Source of the DNA: Pseudomonas svalbardensis
Lineage (GTDB): Bacteria; Pseudomonadota; Gammaproteobacteria; Pseudomonadales; Pseudomonadaceae
Direction of reading: 5' to 3'
Assembly: GCF_030053115.1 (NCBI RefSeq)
Contig: NZ_CP125619.1
Coordinates: 6,161,001-6,225,000 of the forward strand
DNA: 64,000 nt
In this document: in pieces, positions 26,045 through 33,563 of the stretch
Layout: each line of letters opens with the position of its first letter
Numbering within the stretch: the first letter of the stretch is position 1
Made by a program: the position numbers and the translations under genes
Notes under the pieces: generated by a model
What the model was told of the DNA's origin: nothing
Seen by the model: the letters and a program-made list of their open reading frames with translations, nothing else
The model's database searches: none

Positions 26045-26230
26045 TCAGCACCGCGTCTGTTCAGCCTTGGCCCTGTCGGCACTCAGCACCTTGCCGCGCC
26101 ATTTCGCGTTGGGGTACTCGCTCAAAACCCGGGGCTCATCCTTTGAAAAATCCATCCGGAAAACCACCAACACACTGGCGATGCAGGCCAGAAATCCCAC
26201 CACCATGAGGAAGCGTTTTACCCAGATCAC
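26045..26230 (-). CDS. Short single-anchor protein, T6SS accessory (family C, truncated)
   Basis: The 61-residue frame begins with GTG overlapping the preceding stop (GTGA). It has a membrane segment (FLMVVGFLACIASVLVVF) and then LSEYPNAKWRGKVLSA, which matches the start of the polar domain of the 127-residue protein at 24866. The rest of that domain is missing. It may be a decayed copy. The DNA from 25982 to 26045 after it has no gene and is AT-rich, which agrees with decay of the 3' end. Confidence 0.55.
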   Translation of the reverse strand: MIWVKRFLMVVGFLACIASVLVVFRMDFSKDEPRVLSEYPNAKWRGKVLSADRAKAEQTRC

Positions 26231-26586
26231 TGCGATGCCCCGTTTGGGCAAAACGAACGGTCTTCAATCGTCCATGCACGTACTGTGTTGTCTTCGACCT
26301 TCTCAACCCTCGCCAACGCCGCCCGCAACGTCTGCGCATCAATGGTTTTGACGGCGCTGGTGGTTTTGATCGACAAGCTGTACCCACCGCTTATCTGCCC
26401 CGCAACGTCCTTTCCTGCCGACGTGTAGTTGGCGATGGAACGGCGCTCGCCTGGACCCAACGTGAAGCGGCGAGGCTGGTCGTCGTAGTTGGAGTCATGG
26501 GACAGCTCCAGCGGCCTAACAACCAATGCAGCGGCAAGCATCGTGTATTTATTCGCAATGAAACTAACAACGGGTCGAGCGCCCAC
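26227..26586 (-). CDS. Exported or anchored protein, T6SS accessory (family B position)
   Basis: The 119-residue frame starts at a GTG with GGAG 7 nt upstream. A weakly hydrophobic N terminus (FIANKYTMLAAALVV) precedes a polar domain with RRFTLGPGERRSIANY and a C-terminal RAWTIEDRSFC. It sits in the same slot before a family C gene as the 108-residue product of 25246. Export is uncertain. Its function is unknown and no homologue is recognised. Confidence 0.5.
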   Translation of the reverse strand: MGARPVVSFIANKYTMLAAALVVRPLELSHDSNYDDQPRRFTLGPGERRSIANYTSAGKDVAGQISGGYSLSIKTTSAVKTIDAQTLRAALARVEKVEDNTVRAWTIEDRSFCPNGASQ

Positions 26587-26623
26587 TTTTACACTCCGTA
26601 CCTGCGACGTTTAAGTACAATCA

Positions 26624-26824
26624 TTAGACCCTAGGGTGCGTCAAGTAATACAAACCCAGCAGGTACATTACCGGGATCGCCATAACACATAAAAAATTCA
26701 AAACTTTATAGTATTTTCTAGCCCTAACACTTGGAACAAGCCCGACAATTCCAACTACAAAACAGAAAATCGCCAACAAACCAAAATAATTATTATCCAC
26801 CATTCCAGCAAAGTAGCCTTCCAT
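26624..26824 (-). CDS. Two-segment membrane protein, T6SS accessory (family A, copy 1)
   Basis: The 66-residue protein has two hydrophobic segments (LLAIFCFVVGIVGLVPS and FLCVMAIPVMYLLGLYYL). AAGGAG lies 7 nt before the ATG at 26824; a GTG two codons earlier overlaps the effector stop but is too near that site. It is a paralogue of the 73-residue protein at 24601. Because it directly follows the cysteine-hydrolase effector gene, it is the first candidate for the matching immunity protein, although a two-helix protein with almost no periplasmic part would be an unusual inhibitor of a wall hydrolase. Confidence 0.65.
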   Translation of the reverse strand: MEGYFAGMVDNNYFGLLAIFCFVVGIVGLVPSVRARKYYKVLNFLCVMAIPVMYLLGLYYLTHPRV

Positions 26825-26826
26825 GC

Positions 26827-27636
26827 TCACTCCTTATTAAAGCCGACAAAATTCCAGCGATAAAACTCAAACGCCTTGAGAAAATCTGCTCTGACGACTC
26901 CTCTGCCTGGATTATAGTAAGTCCAGCCAGATACATCCTTGGTGAAGTAGCCTTTTTCAATAGGAAGGCCTACGTATCCACCACTTTGGGGATCGGCCAT
27001 ATTCTCTCCTTTGAATCTCACCGCCCAAGTAAACGGCCACACAATAGCTGCATCAGTATTTCCCTGGCATATATCTATGCGGTCACCGGTTACGGACACT
27101 GCCATTTGAATATGGTGGGCAGTTGTCATCATCGGTCGGTCAAGCGCTTGAGCAAGGATGTCGCCAGGCTTCAGATCGTCGACACTTGCTACTGCCGTGG
27201 TGTTTTCTACCGTGTTTTGCATCTCACGGGCACCGTAGGTAAACATAACCATTTCTGCGAAACCATACATATTCGAGGCATATCGGTCATGCACCGCCGG
27301 GCTATAGCTTTCCATATTCTTATAAGTTCTGACTCCGGTTTTAAGTTTTACCGGCAGCCCCCGCTTACTGGAAAATTCCACCAAAACGCGTATCGCAAAA
27401 TCTTCACAGGTAAACCTGTAATCACTTACCTCACCGTCTTTATTCCAATACCTCTCATTAATCAGCCTTTCCGCAATCATCGGAGCTTCATTCTGATAGG
27501 CTGCAATTTCAACTTCTGACCACAAGGTCGTAGTTGGCCAAAAGACCTTTAAAACTACTTCTTTTCCAAGAGGGTCAGCTTTTGGAGTTAAAGCCACCGA
27601 GGAGACATACAAACTTGAGAGAACTTCCGCGGTCAT
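26827..27636 (-). CDS. Putative T6SS effector, NlpC/P60- or papain-like cysteine hydrolase
   Basis: The 269-residue protein lacks a signal peptide. Three blocks suggest a papain-fold hydrolase: YRFTCEDFAIRVLVEFSSKRG, with a candidate catalytic Cys 77 at the start of a helix; DDLKPGDIL, a phrase usual in NlpC/P60 enzymes; and TTAHHIQMAV (171-180) with candidate His 174/175, followed by a DxIxICQGN strand that could give the third residue. Such enzymes cut peptidoglycan peptides or amides. Its start overlaps the stop of the PAAR gene, so it is probably the cargo of that spike tip. I cannot name a characterised family for it, and another cysteine-hydrolase activity is possible. Confidence 0.55.
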   Translation of the reverse strand: MTAEVLSSLYVSSVALTPKADPLGKEVVLKVFWPTTTLWSEVEIAAYQNEAPMIAERLINERYWNKDGEVSDYRFTCEDFAIRVLVEFSSKRGLPVKLKTGVRTYKNMESYSPAVHDRYASNMYGFAEMVMFTYGAREMQNTVENTTAVASVDDLKPGDILAQALDRPMMTTAHHIQMAVSVTGDRIDICQGNTDAAIVWPFTWAVRFKGENMADPQSGGYVGLPIEKGYFTKDVSGWTYYNPGRGVVRADFLKAFEFYRWNFVGFNKE

Positions 27637-28145
27637 AGCAAAACCCCGTCGATAGCCGGATGAAAATCAAAGCTCTCGCCTTCCTTACCTCCAACCATTT
27701 GCGTTCTTCCCATCGCATCTGTTTGCCCCGAAACAACTTCTCCCTTGGCATTCTTGATGTGATACGGAATACCCTGTAATGGATTACCGTCCTGGTCCTT
27801 CATCACAACATGCTGGCAATGAGAAAAAAGCATTAGTGGAATCGGCGGAACAAACGGCACCGCCGAATGCGAATTCCCGATAATCACCGTCCCGGACCCG
27901 GCCGTAACCTTGTTGCCATGGGTCCCGACGGAATCCACCGTCGCAGCCGGTTTCCCGTTGATCAAAACCGTCGTCGCCAACCCGCCCGACATCGCACCAC
28001 CACACGCCGAGGCATCGCCTTGGCGGGCGGCCGCGAGGCCGTCGAAGAACACGTCGCCGGAACCGGCGACAATCGGGTTGGTGCCGTGACCGGGGAGCGG
28101 GCAAGCGGTGGGGTCGGATACACGTGCTGCGGGTTTGCCGGACAT
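27633..28145 (-). CDS. PAAR-domain spike-tip protein with C-terminal extension
   Basis: The 170-residue protein opens with MSGKPAARVSDPTACPLPGHG and GSGDVFFDGLAAARQGD, the PAAR repeat pattern with histidine and cysteine residues that can hold zinc at the tip. After about residue 105 a second small domain follows (GNPLQGIPYHIKNAKGEVVSGQTDAMGRTQMV), like the transthyretin-type adaptors found behind PAAR domains that help load effectors. AAGGAG lies 7 nt before the ATG at 28145. It is 10 bp after tssE, so the accessory module is part of the structural operon. Confidence 0.88.
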   Translation of the reverse strand: MSGKPAARVSDPTACPLPGHGTNPIVAGSGDVFFDGLAAARQGDASACGGAMSGGLATTVLINGKPAATVDSVGTHGNKVTAGSGTVIIGNSHSAVPFVPPIPLMLFSHCQHVVMKDQDGNPLQGIPYHIKNAKGEVVSGQTDAMGRTQMVGGKEGESFDFHPAIDGVLL

Positions 28146-28155
28146 ACGAATCTCC

Positions 28156-28563
28156 TTAGTTGACCTTGACCTGACCGCTGCCATCCAGGCGCGCGGCGAA
28201 ACTGACCTGACGCTTGAAACCATCAACTTCCAGCAGGCCTTCGATGCTGAAGGACAGGCGAAGCTGATCGTGGTCACGCGGCAGGGAAATGACACGCACA
28301 TTGCTCAGGCGTGGCTCGTAGGCTTCGATGAAATTTTCGATGGCCAAACGGGCCTGACTCAGGGAGTCGTGCAGGCTCAGACGCATGTCATTGAGATCGG
28401 GTAGCCCGTAATCGGACAGCGTTTGCACGCTGCCCGCACGGGTGCTGAGCATCTTGGCCAGATGGGCAGCCACGGACGCCATGGCGGAGACCTCGCGGCT
28501 CCAGCCGACGCGTTTGTCCGCGTCGCCACCCAGGCGTTCGAAAAGGCTGCCGTATCCAGTCAT
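28156..28563 (-). CDS. tssE: T6SS baseplate protein TssE (gp25-like)
   Basis: The 135-residue protein starts GYGSLFERLGGD and contains LSDYGLPDL and the IENFIEAYEPRLSNVRV block of phage gp25/TssE proteins, with the conserved acidic-arginine pair EPRL. It starts sheath assembly on the baseplate. The gene is 13 bp after tssC and 10 bp before the PAAR gene. Confidence 0.95.
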   Translation of the reverse strand: MTGYGSLFERLGGDADKRVGWSREVSAMASVAAHLAKMLSTRAGSVQTLSDYGLPDLNDMRLSLHDSLSQARLAIENFIEAYEPRLSNVRVISLPRDHDQLRLSFSIEGLLEVDGFKRQVSFAARLDGSGQVKVN

Positions 28564-28576
28564 GAGTTAGCTCCGT

Positions 28577-30052
28577 TTACTCTTTGTCCAGCTTGCCAAC
28601 CAGCGACAGGGTGAAATCGGCACCCATGTACTTGAAGTGCGGGCGCACGTTCAGGCTGACGCGGTACCAGCCAGGCTCGCCTTCAACATCGCTGACGATG
28701 ATCTGGGCAGCGCGCAGTGGACGACGGCCACGGACTTCGGCACTTGGGTTTTCCTGGTCGGCCACGTACTGGCGGATCCACTTGTTCAGTTCCAGCTCGA
28801 GGTCGGTGCGTTCTTTCCACGAACCGAGTTGCTCGCGCTGCAGCACTTTCAAGTAGTGAGCCAGGCGGTTGACGATCATCATGTACGGCAGTTGGGTGCC
28901 GAGCTTGTAGTTCAGCTCTGCTGCCTTGCCTTCTGCGCTGATGCCGAAGAACTTCGGCTTCTGCACCGAGCTTGCGGAGAAGAACGCCGCGTTGTCGGAG
29001 CCTTTGCGCATGGTCAGGGAGATGAAGCCTTCCTCGGCCAGTTCGTATTCACGACGGTCGCTAACCAGAACCTCGGTAGGAATCTTGGTTTCGATTTCGC
29101 CCATGCTTTCGAAGTGGTGCAACGGCAGGTCTTCAACCGCGCCACCGCTCTGCGGGCCGATGATGTTCGGGCACCAGCGGAATTTGGCGAAACTGTCGGT
29201 CAGCTTGGTGCCGAACGCGTAGGCAGTGTTGCCCCACAGGTAGTGCTCGTGGCTGTTGGCGACGGTTTCTTTGTACACGAACGATTTGACCGGGTTTTCT
29301 TCCGGGTCGTACGGGTTACGCAGCAGGAAACGCGGCACGGTCAGGCCAACGTAACGGGAGTCTTCCGACTGGCGGAAGCTCTGCCATTTGGCGAATTGCG
29401 GGCCTTCGAAGTGATCTTTCAGATCCTTCAGGTCCGGCAGACCGGTGAAGCTTTCCAGGCCGAAGAATTTCGGGCCGGCCGCGGCGATGAACGGCGCGTG
29501 GGACATGCAGGCAACGCTGGACACGTACTGCATCAGTTTCACGTCCGGCGAGCTTGGGGACATGAAGTAGTTGGCGATGATCGCGCCAACCGGCTGACCA
29601 CCGAACTGACCGTATTCAGCGGTGTAGATGTGTTTGTACAGGCCAGCCTGCATCACTTCCGGCGAATCTTCGAAATCGTCCAGCAGGTCTTCTTTGGAGA
29701 CGTTGAGGATTTCGATCTTGATGTTTTCGCGGAAGTTGGTGCGGTCGACCAGCAACTGCAGACCACGCCACGACGACTCCAGGGACTGGAAGTCAGGGTG
29801 GTGCAGGATTTCGTCCATCTGGCGGCTGAGCTTGGCATCGATCTCGGCGATCATGCGGTCAACCATGGCCTTCTTGACTGGCTCACCGTTGTTCTGCGGC
29901 TTGAGCAGCTCTTCGATGAAGGCCGACACACCGCGCTTGGCGATGTCGTAGGCTTCGTCGTCCGGCGTCAGGCGGGTTTCGGCGATGATGCTGTCGAGAA
30001 TGCTGTATTCGCCGTTCTCTTTGCTCTTTTGCTGTGCTGCGCTAGTGCTCAT
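28577..30052 (-). CDS. tssC: T6SS large sheath protein TssC
   Basis: The 491-residue protein is a TssC (VipB) homologue: DEILHHPDFQSLESSWRGLQLLVD near the N terminus, GAIIANYFMSP and the C-terminal PHFKYMGADFTLSLVGKLD ending. It forms the contractile sheath with TssB. The sequence is highly conserved and of normal length. Located 28 bp after tssB. Confidence 0.98.
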   Translation of the reverse strand: MSTSAAQQKSKENGEYSILDSIIAETRLTPDDEAYDIAKRGVSAFIEELLKPQNNGEPVKKAMVDRMIAEIDAKLSRQMDEILHHPDFQSLESSWRGLQLLVDRTNFRENIKIEILNVSKEDLLDDFEDSPEVMQAGLYKHIYTAEYGQFGGQPVGAIIANYFMSPSSPDVKLMQYVSSVACMSHAPFIAAAGPKFFGLESFTGLPDLKDLKDHFEGPQFAKWQSFRQSEDSRYVGLTVPRFLLRNPYDPEENPVKSFVYKETVANSHEHYLWGNTAYAFGTKLTDSFAKFRWCPNIIGPQSGGAVEDLPLHHFESMGEIETKIPTEVLVSDRREYELAEEGFISLTMRKGSDNAAFFSASSVQKPKFFGISAEGKAAELNYKLGTQLPYMMIVNRLAHYLKVLQREQLGSWKERTDLELELNKWIRQYVADQENPSAEVRGRRPLRAAQIIVSDVEGEPGWYRVSLNVRPHFKYMGADFTLSLVGKLDKE

Positions 30053-30080
30053 GGTGTTGGCTTCCTTGGCTGATGGAGAC

Positions 30081-30584
30081 TCAGGCGTCCTGGGCTGCGG
30101 CGTTCAAGCCCAGCTCACCCAGTACGCGACCGCGGGATTCGTCGTCGGCGAGAACGCCTTCGATGGCTTTGCGGAACGCAGGCGCGTTACCCAGCGGGCC
30201 TTTGAGGGCCACCAGCGCGTCGCGCAGTTCCATCAGTTTTTTCAGCTCAGGCACTTGCTCGACCAGGCTGGCCGGGTTGAAGTCCTTCATCGAGTTGACG
30301 CGCAGTTTCACGGCCAATTCTTCAGTGTCGCCTTCTTCCTGAAGACGGTTCGGTACGCTCAACGTCAGCTGCAGCTCTTGCTTGGCCAGCACTTCGTCGA
30401 AGGTCATCTTGTCGATGCTGATCGGCTTGCGATCTTCGACTTTACGTTCGTCCTTGCGGTGGGTGTAGTCACCGATTGCCAGTAGTTTCAACGGCAGTTC
30501 AATCTCTTCCTGAGCACCACCGGTGGCAGGTTTGAAAGTGACGTTGATGCGTTCCTTGGGGGCTACCGAGCCTTCTTTGGCCAT
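30081..30584 (-). CDS. tssB: T6SS small sheath protein TssB
   Basis: The 167-residue protein starts MAKEGSVAPKERINVTFKPATGG and contains LPLKLLAIGDYTHRKDE, as TssB (VipA) proteins do. The ATG at 30584 has AAGGAG nearby (GCAAGGAGAATAGCC); longer upstream frames overlap the intergenic gap and are not family-like. It pairs with TssC in the sheath. Confidence 0.97.
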   Translation of the reverse strand: MAKEGSVAPKERINVTFKPATGGAQEEIELPLKLLAIGDYTHRKDERKVEDRKPISIDKMTFDEVLAKQELQLTLSVPNRLQEEGDTEELAVKLRVNSMKDFNPASLVEQVPELKKLMELRDALVALKGPLGNAPAFRKAIEGVLADDESRGRVLGELGLNAAAQDA

Positions 30585-30616
30585 GGCTATTCTCCTTGCG
30601 GTTGTGGCCCTGGGGC

Positions 30617-32173
30617 CTATTCGAGTACCACTTCGAGATCGAGGTGGCACAGCCTGCGATAAATCTCTTCCTTGCGTTCACGTACAGCATGGTTCTGCGG
30701 TAACAACTCGCAGCAGCTATGCAGTAAATGCAGCACTTCCAGCGCAAGATCGGGCTCCCAGGCGTTCAGGCCTGAGTCCTGTAATGTTTGGTCGAGTGTT
30801 TCGAGTTGGGTCCTGGCCAGTTCGTATTTCTTGGCCATGAAGCACAGCCGCGCGAGGGCGAACTGCCAGAAGAATCGGACGCGTCCACCGTGGGCGCTTT
30901 GCAGGCCTTGCTTGAGGATCTGCACGGCGGCCTTGAGGCCGTCTTTGCGCAGGATCGGCAAGACTTCTTCCAGGGCCACTTCCCAGGCCGGCTGGCTGTC
31001 GGCGACTTCGACCTTGCGCGGCGCACTGGCGCTTTGCAGGTGCGGCATGACGTGGGCGCTGACCCAGGCACGGGTGGCCGGATCGGCAAACGGGGCGCCG
31101 TCATGGAAACGCAATTCGACGATGCCGGGCAGGCGCTGAATCAAAAGCGCGAAGTGGATTTCCACTTCGCGCATTGCCATCTCGGCGTTGAGCCCCTGGA
31201 GGCACTCCCAAACCATTCGCTGGCCATCGAACCAGAACGGCGCCTTCGCCAGGCTCGCCTCCAGTTCCACCAGCAGATCGGCGTATTTGGCCTGGTCGTA
31301 ACGGTCCTGGTAGGCCTTGAGCTTGTCGGCTGGCAACCCGCGCAGAACGGTGATCTGCTCGGCGTTGCGCTCGGGCACCGCGTCGATGGGCAACCACAAC
31401 AGTGTGCGATTGAGGCGCAAGGCGCGCAGGTCGGTGGCTTTCTGCTTGAGCCACCAGGCACACAACGGCCGCGCGCTTTCCTGCTGGGCACGCAGGGCCT
31501 TGTGGGCTTCTTTTTCGTTATCGATCGGTGCGCCGGGGGTGAACAATTGCGTGGCGGCTTGTTTGACCTGAGCCACCGCCGCCCCGACGACGCCAGGTTC
31601 CGGCTGATTGTCGGCGGCACGCTGGACCATGTTCTTCAGGCGACGGGAGATCGGCAGCAGCAGCGGAGCGTCATCCCCCAAATGCTCGGTGCAAGCAGCA
31701 TCGAGACCTTCAAGGTGCTCGACCAGCCGCCGGAACATCGGCAACTGCTCTTTGATCGCGACGTTTTCAGTCAGCACCTGCTCAAGACGCGGAACCAACC
31801 AACTGACGGCAGCGGAGCGGGTGCGGGCCTTGTTCGGGTGGACTTCGGCCCAGTGGCTTTCGCACAGGTAGTGCAGCAAACCGAGGCCGGCCAGCAGCCC
31901 TTGAAAGGATTCGCGCTGGTACAGGGCCCAGGTCAGCCAGGCACCAACCCGCAAATCCTTGGACTGGGTGCGCAGCAGGTTTTCACTGTTTTCGCGGATT
32001 TTCAGCCAGTCGATCTGGCCGCTTTCGTGCATGGATTGGGCTTTGCCCAGCTCGCTTTCCAGCGCCTCATATTCGCTCGAAAAGCGAACGTCCTCGCCCG
32101 CGAAATTCTCTTGGGAAACAGAGGCTTTTGCGAGTTCGAGGTAATGAGCGGAAAGTTTGCTTGAGTAGGACAT
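30617..32173 (-). CDS. tssA: T6SS cap protein TssA
   Basis: The 518-residue protein has the ImpA N-terminal domain (FSSEYEALESELGKAQSMHESGQIDWLKIRENSENLL near the start) and a long C-terminal helical region ending with a VasJ-like domain (YELARTQLETLDQTLQDSGLNAWEPDLALEVLHLL). The protein primes tail assembly and caps the growing sheath. It is the first gene of the operon. The upstream region lacks a recognisable promoter in my reading. Confidence 0.93.
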   Translation of the reverse strand: MSYSSKLSAHYLELAKASVSQENFAGEDVRFSSEYEALESELGKAQSMHESGQIDWLKIRENSENLLRTQSKDLRVGAWLTWALYQRESFQGLLAGLGLLHYLCESHWAEVHPNKARTRSAAVSWLVPRLEQVLTENVAIKEQLPMFRRLVEHLEGLDAACTEHLGDDAPLLLPISRRLKNMVQRAADNQPEPGVVGAAVAQVKQAATQLFTPGAPIDNEKEAHKALRAQQESARPLCAWWLKQKATDLRALRLNRTLLWLPIDAVPERNAEQITVLRGLPADKLKAYQDRYDQAKYADLLVELEASLAKAPFWFDGQRMVWECLQGLNAEMAMREVEIHFALLIQRLPGIVELRFHDGAPFADPATRAWVSAHVMPHLQSASAPRKVEVADSQPAWEVALEEVLPILRKDGLKAAVQILKQGLQSAHGGRVRFFWQFALARLCFMAKKYELARTQLETLDQTLQDSGLNAWEPDLALEVLHLLHSCCELLPQNHAVRERKEEIYRRLCHLDLEVVLE

Positions 32174-32897
32174 CCATGGCCTTTAATTAGGATTACAGTC
32201 ATACGTCTATTGGAGTTCCAACGACGCGGGACAGAATCAAAGAGCTGCGGTGAATCTCATCCAATTGAGTTCGTGCTCTTTCAAGTGCGCGCATCGTACT
32301 CACGATGATGGCCACTAGCAAGCATCTGATTAAACAACAAGACGAAGTGTGTCTATTGCACGTAGGAGAATTCCTTATATATCGCAAGGGATTCCCTGAT
32401 ATCAGTTTAATGTTTCCTCGCCTGACGTATCGATCGGAAAGCACCGACTTAGAGGCATCGCTGTCAATCACCCGCGGTCGCTGCCGATTGAATCGCTGGC
32501 ACGCATCTGAATCATGACAAAAATAAAAATTATTAAATGTAGGAGGCTTCCGAAAGGCGCTGTCATCTTTCAACAAATTGGAGCGACAACAGCCCGTATG
32601 AAAAGTGCCATCACAATGATGGCACCTCATACACAAAACAAAGTCCCATATTGGAACTTTCGGTATCGCGGAAATTTCATATCGGGTTTTAAGGAGTGCC
32701 AACATTTAGGATGGTTAAACACCGCTCGACGGCGCTTGTTTAAAACGCCTCAAGGTTACTTCCTGCAAGCTACAACACCTTGCGTCGTTGCCTACGGCTA
32801 CGCCAGAATCCGCCGGCTTGTGCGCCTTGGGGTCGGCCGGTAACTTGGTTCCTGTCACTGCCCATCAGTGATCGGGTTTAGTCGCTCGCTGGTAATT
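32174..32897. other. 724-bp non-coding gap between tssA and the second DUF6124 cassette
   Basis: No convincing gene was found. The region must hold the promoter of the T6SS operon on the minus strand, but I could not see a GG-N10-GC sigma54 site or a good sigma70 pair. It is AT-rich in its middle (32,330-32,720). A perfect short hairpin lies at 32605-32625. From about 32,750 the sequence becomes GC-rich again towards the structured leader. Confidence 0.6.
32605..32625. repeat. Perfect 9-bp inverted repeat
   Basis: GTGCCATCA and TGATGGCAC flank a three-base CAA. No T-run follows on either strand, so it is not a typical terminator. It may be an operator in the T6SS promoter region or an RNA hairpin. 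Confidence 0.5.
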
Positions 32898-33041
32898 GAA
32901 GTTGCACAAGCTTCTGTCAGACAGGTATTTCCTACCTGCAGTTGATGGTGGCTGTGCGTAGGGCACCTTCGGGTGCGCCGGCTTCTTCAATTCCCCGGTC
33001 CGACTAACCTGCGTACAGCTGCCACCCCTTCGTTTAGTCGG
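32898..33041 (+). ncRNA. Structured 5' leader with a predicted pseudoknot, copy 2
   Basis: Two hairpins (32898-32903 with 32909-32914, and 32922-32927 with 32933-32938) precede a 13-bp helix P1 (32947-32959 with 33011-33023, with a few G-U pairs), a UUCG-capped hairpin P2 (32963-32967 with 32972-32976) and an 8-bp helix P3 (33000-33007 with 33034-33041). As in copy 1, P3 starts inside P1 and ends outside it. P1 sequence is kept between the copies with pair-preserving changes, while P3 has a different sequence in each copy yet pairs perfectly in both. It ends 37 nt before the start codon of the second DUF6124 gene. Confidence 0.65.
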
Positions 33042-33078
33042 CGAAGTGTTGTCAGCATCATTCAAGGAATTGAAGATC

Positions 33079-33474
33079 ATGTTCAAGGTCACACCCAACC
33101 CACCAGACACCGATCCGGTCTCTCCCTACGAAAGCCCCGATTCGAACAAACTCAACGAAGCCGCCGAGCGCGCCCTCGACCATCACTTCCCGCCAGCCGA
33201 CCCCAAACCACCAAAACGCAACGGCCAGCTCTTCAGCGTCTGCTCGGGCATCCACCCTGAAACCCTTCTCGCCAATGCCTCGGAAGATCTGCTGTCCATC
33301 AGCGCCATCGCCGCCAACCTCGCCGACGATGTGGAAGGCTCACGCCGCTCCGTAGCCCTGGCGCTCAGCCGCATGGCCGACGGCGTGCATTTGTTGGTGG
33401 AGCGAGCGCTGGATCATCTGGATGAACCCGAGATGGCGGCGATTTTCGCCAAGCAACAAAATCGAGTCAGCTGA
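33079..33474 (+). CDS. DUF6124 family protein, copy 2
   Basis: The 131-residue protein is a paralogue of the product of 482-865. Shared blocks include the SPYES segment, NEAAERALDHHFPP, HPETLLANASEDLLSISAIAANL and EGSRRSVALALSRMADGVHLLVERALDHL. The central and C-terminal parts are nearly identical, while the proline-rich linker and the last 15 residues differ. AAGGAATTGAAGATC precedes the ATG. Like copy 1 it is monocistronic, with the same kind of leader and an intrinsic terminator. Function is unknown; the helical C-terminal half could be a protein-interaction domain. Confidence 0.78.
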   Translation: MFKVTPNPPDTDPVSPYESPDSNKLNEAAERALDHHFPPADPKPPKRNGQLFSVCSGIHPETLLANASEDLLSISAIAANLADDVEGSRRSVALALSRMADGVHLLVERALDHLDEPEMAAIFAKQQNRVS

Positions 33475-33486
33475 TTCGTCAGGCAT

Positions 33487-33527
33487 AAAAAAATGGGCAC
33501 CCAACCCAGTTGGCGTGCCCATTTTTT
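33487..33527. terminator. Bidirectional terminator between DUF6124 copy 2 and the HU gene
   Basis: ATGGGCAC (33493-33500) pairs with GTGCCCAT (33515-33522), and CCAAC pairs with GTTGG within it. A-run on the left and T-run on the right allow termination of both converging genes. Confidence 0.88.
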
Positions 33528-33563
33528 ATCCCGCTCACCCGCTACGCGGGAAGTCGGTGCGTG

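Noticed and set aside
32174..32420. A sigma54 promoter for the T6SS operon
   Set aside because: Expected because of the sigma54 activator gene, but no GG and GC pair with the right 10-bp spacing was found on the minus strand near tssA.
32199..32705. A 168-codon minus-strand frame upstream of tssA
   Set aside because: No ribosome site, unusual cysteine-rich composition and no domain; it lies in AT-rich DNA with a hairpin and looks non-coding.
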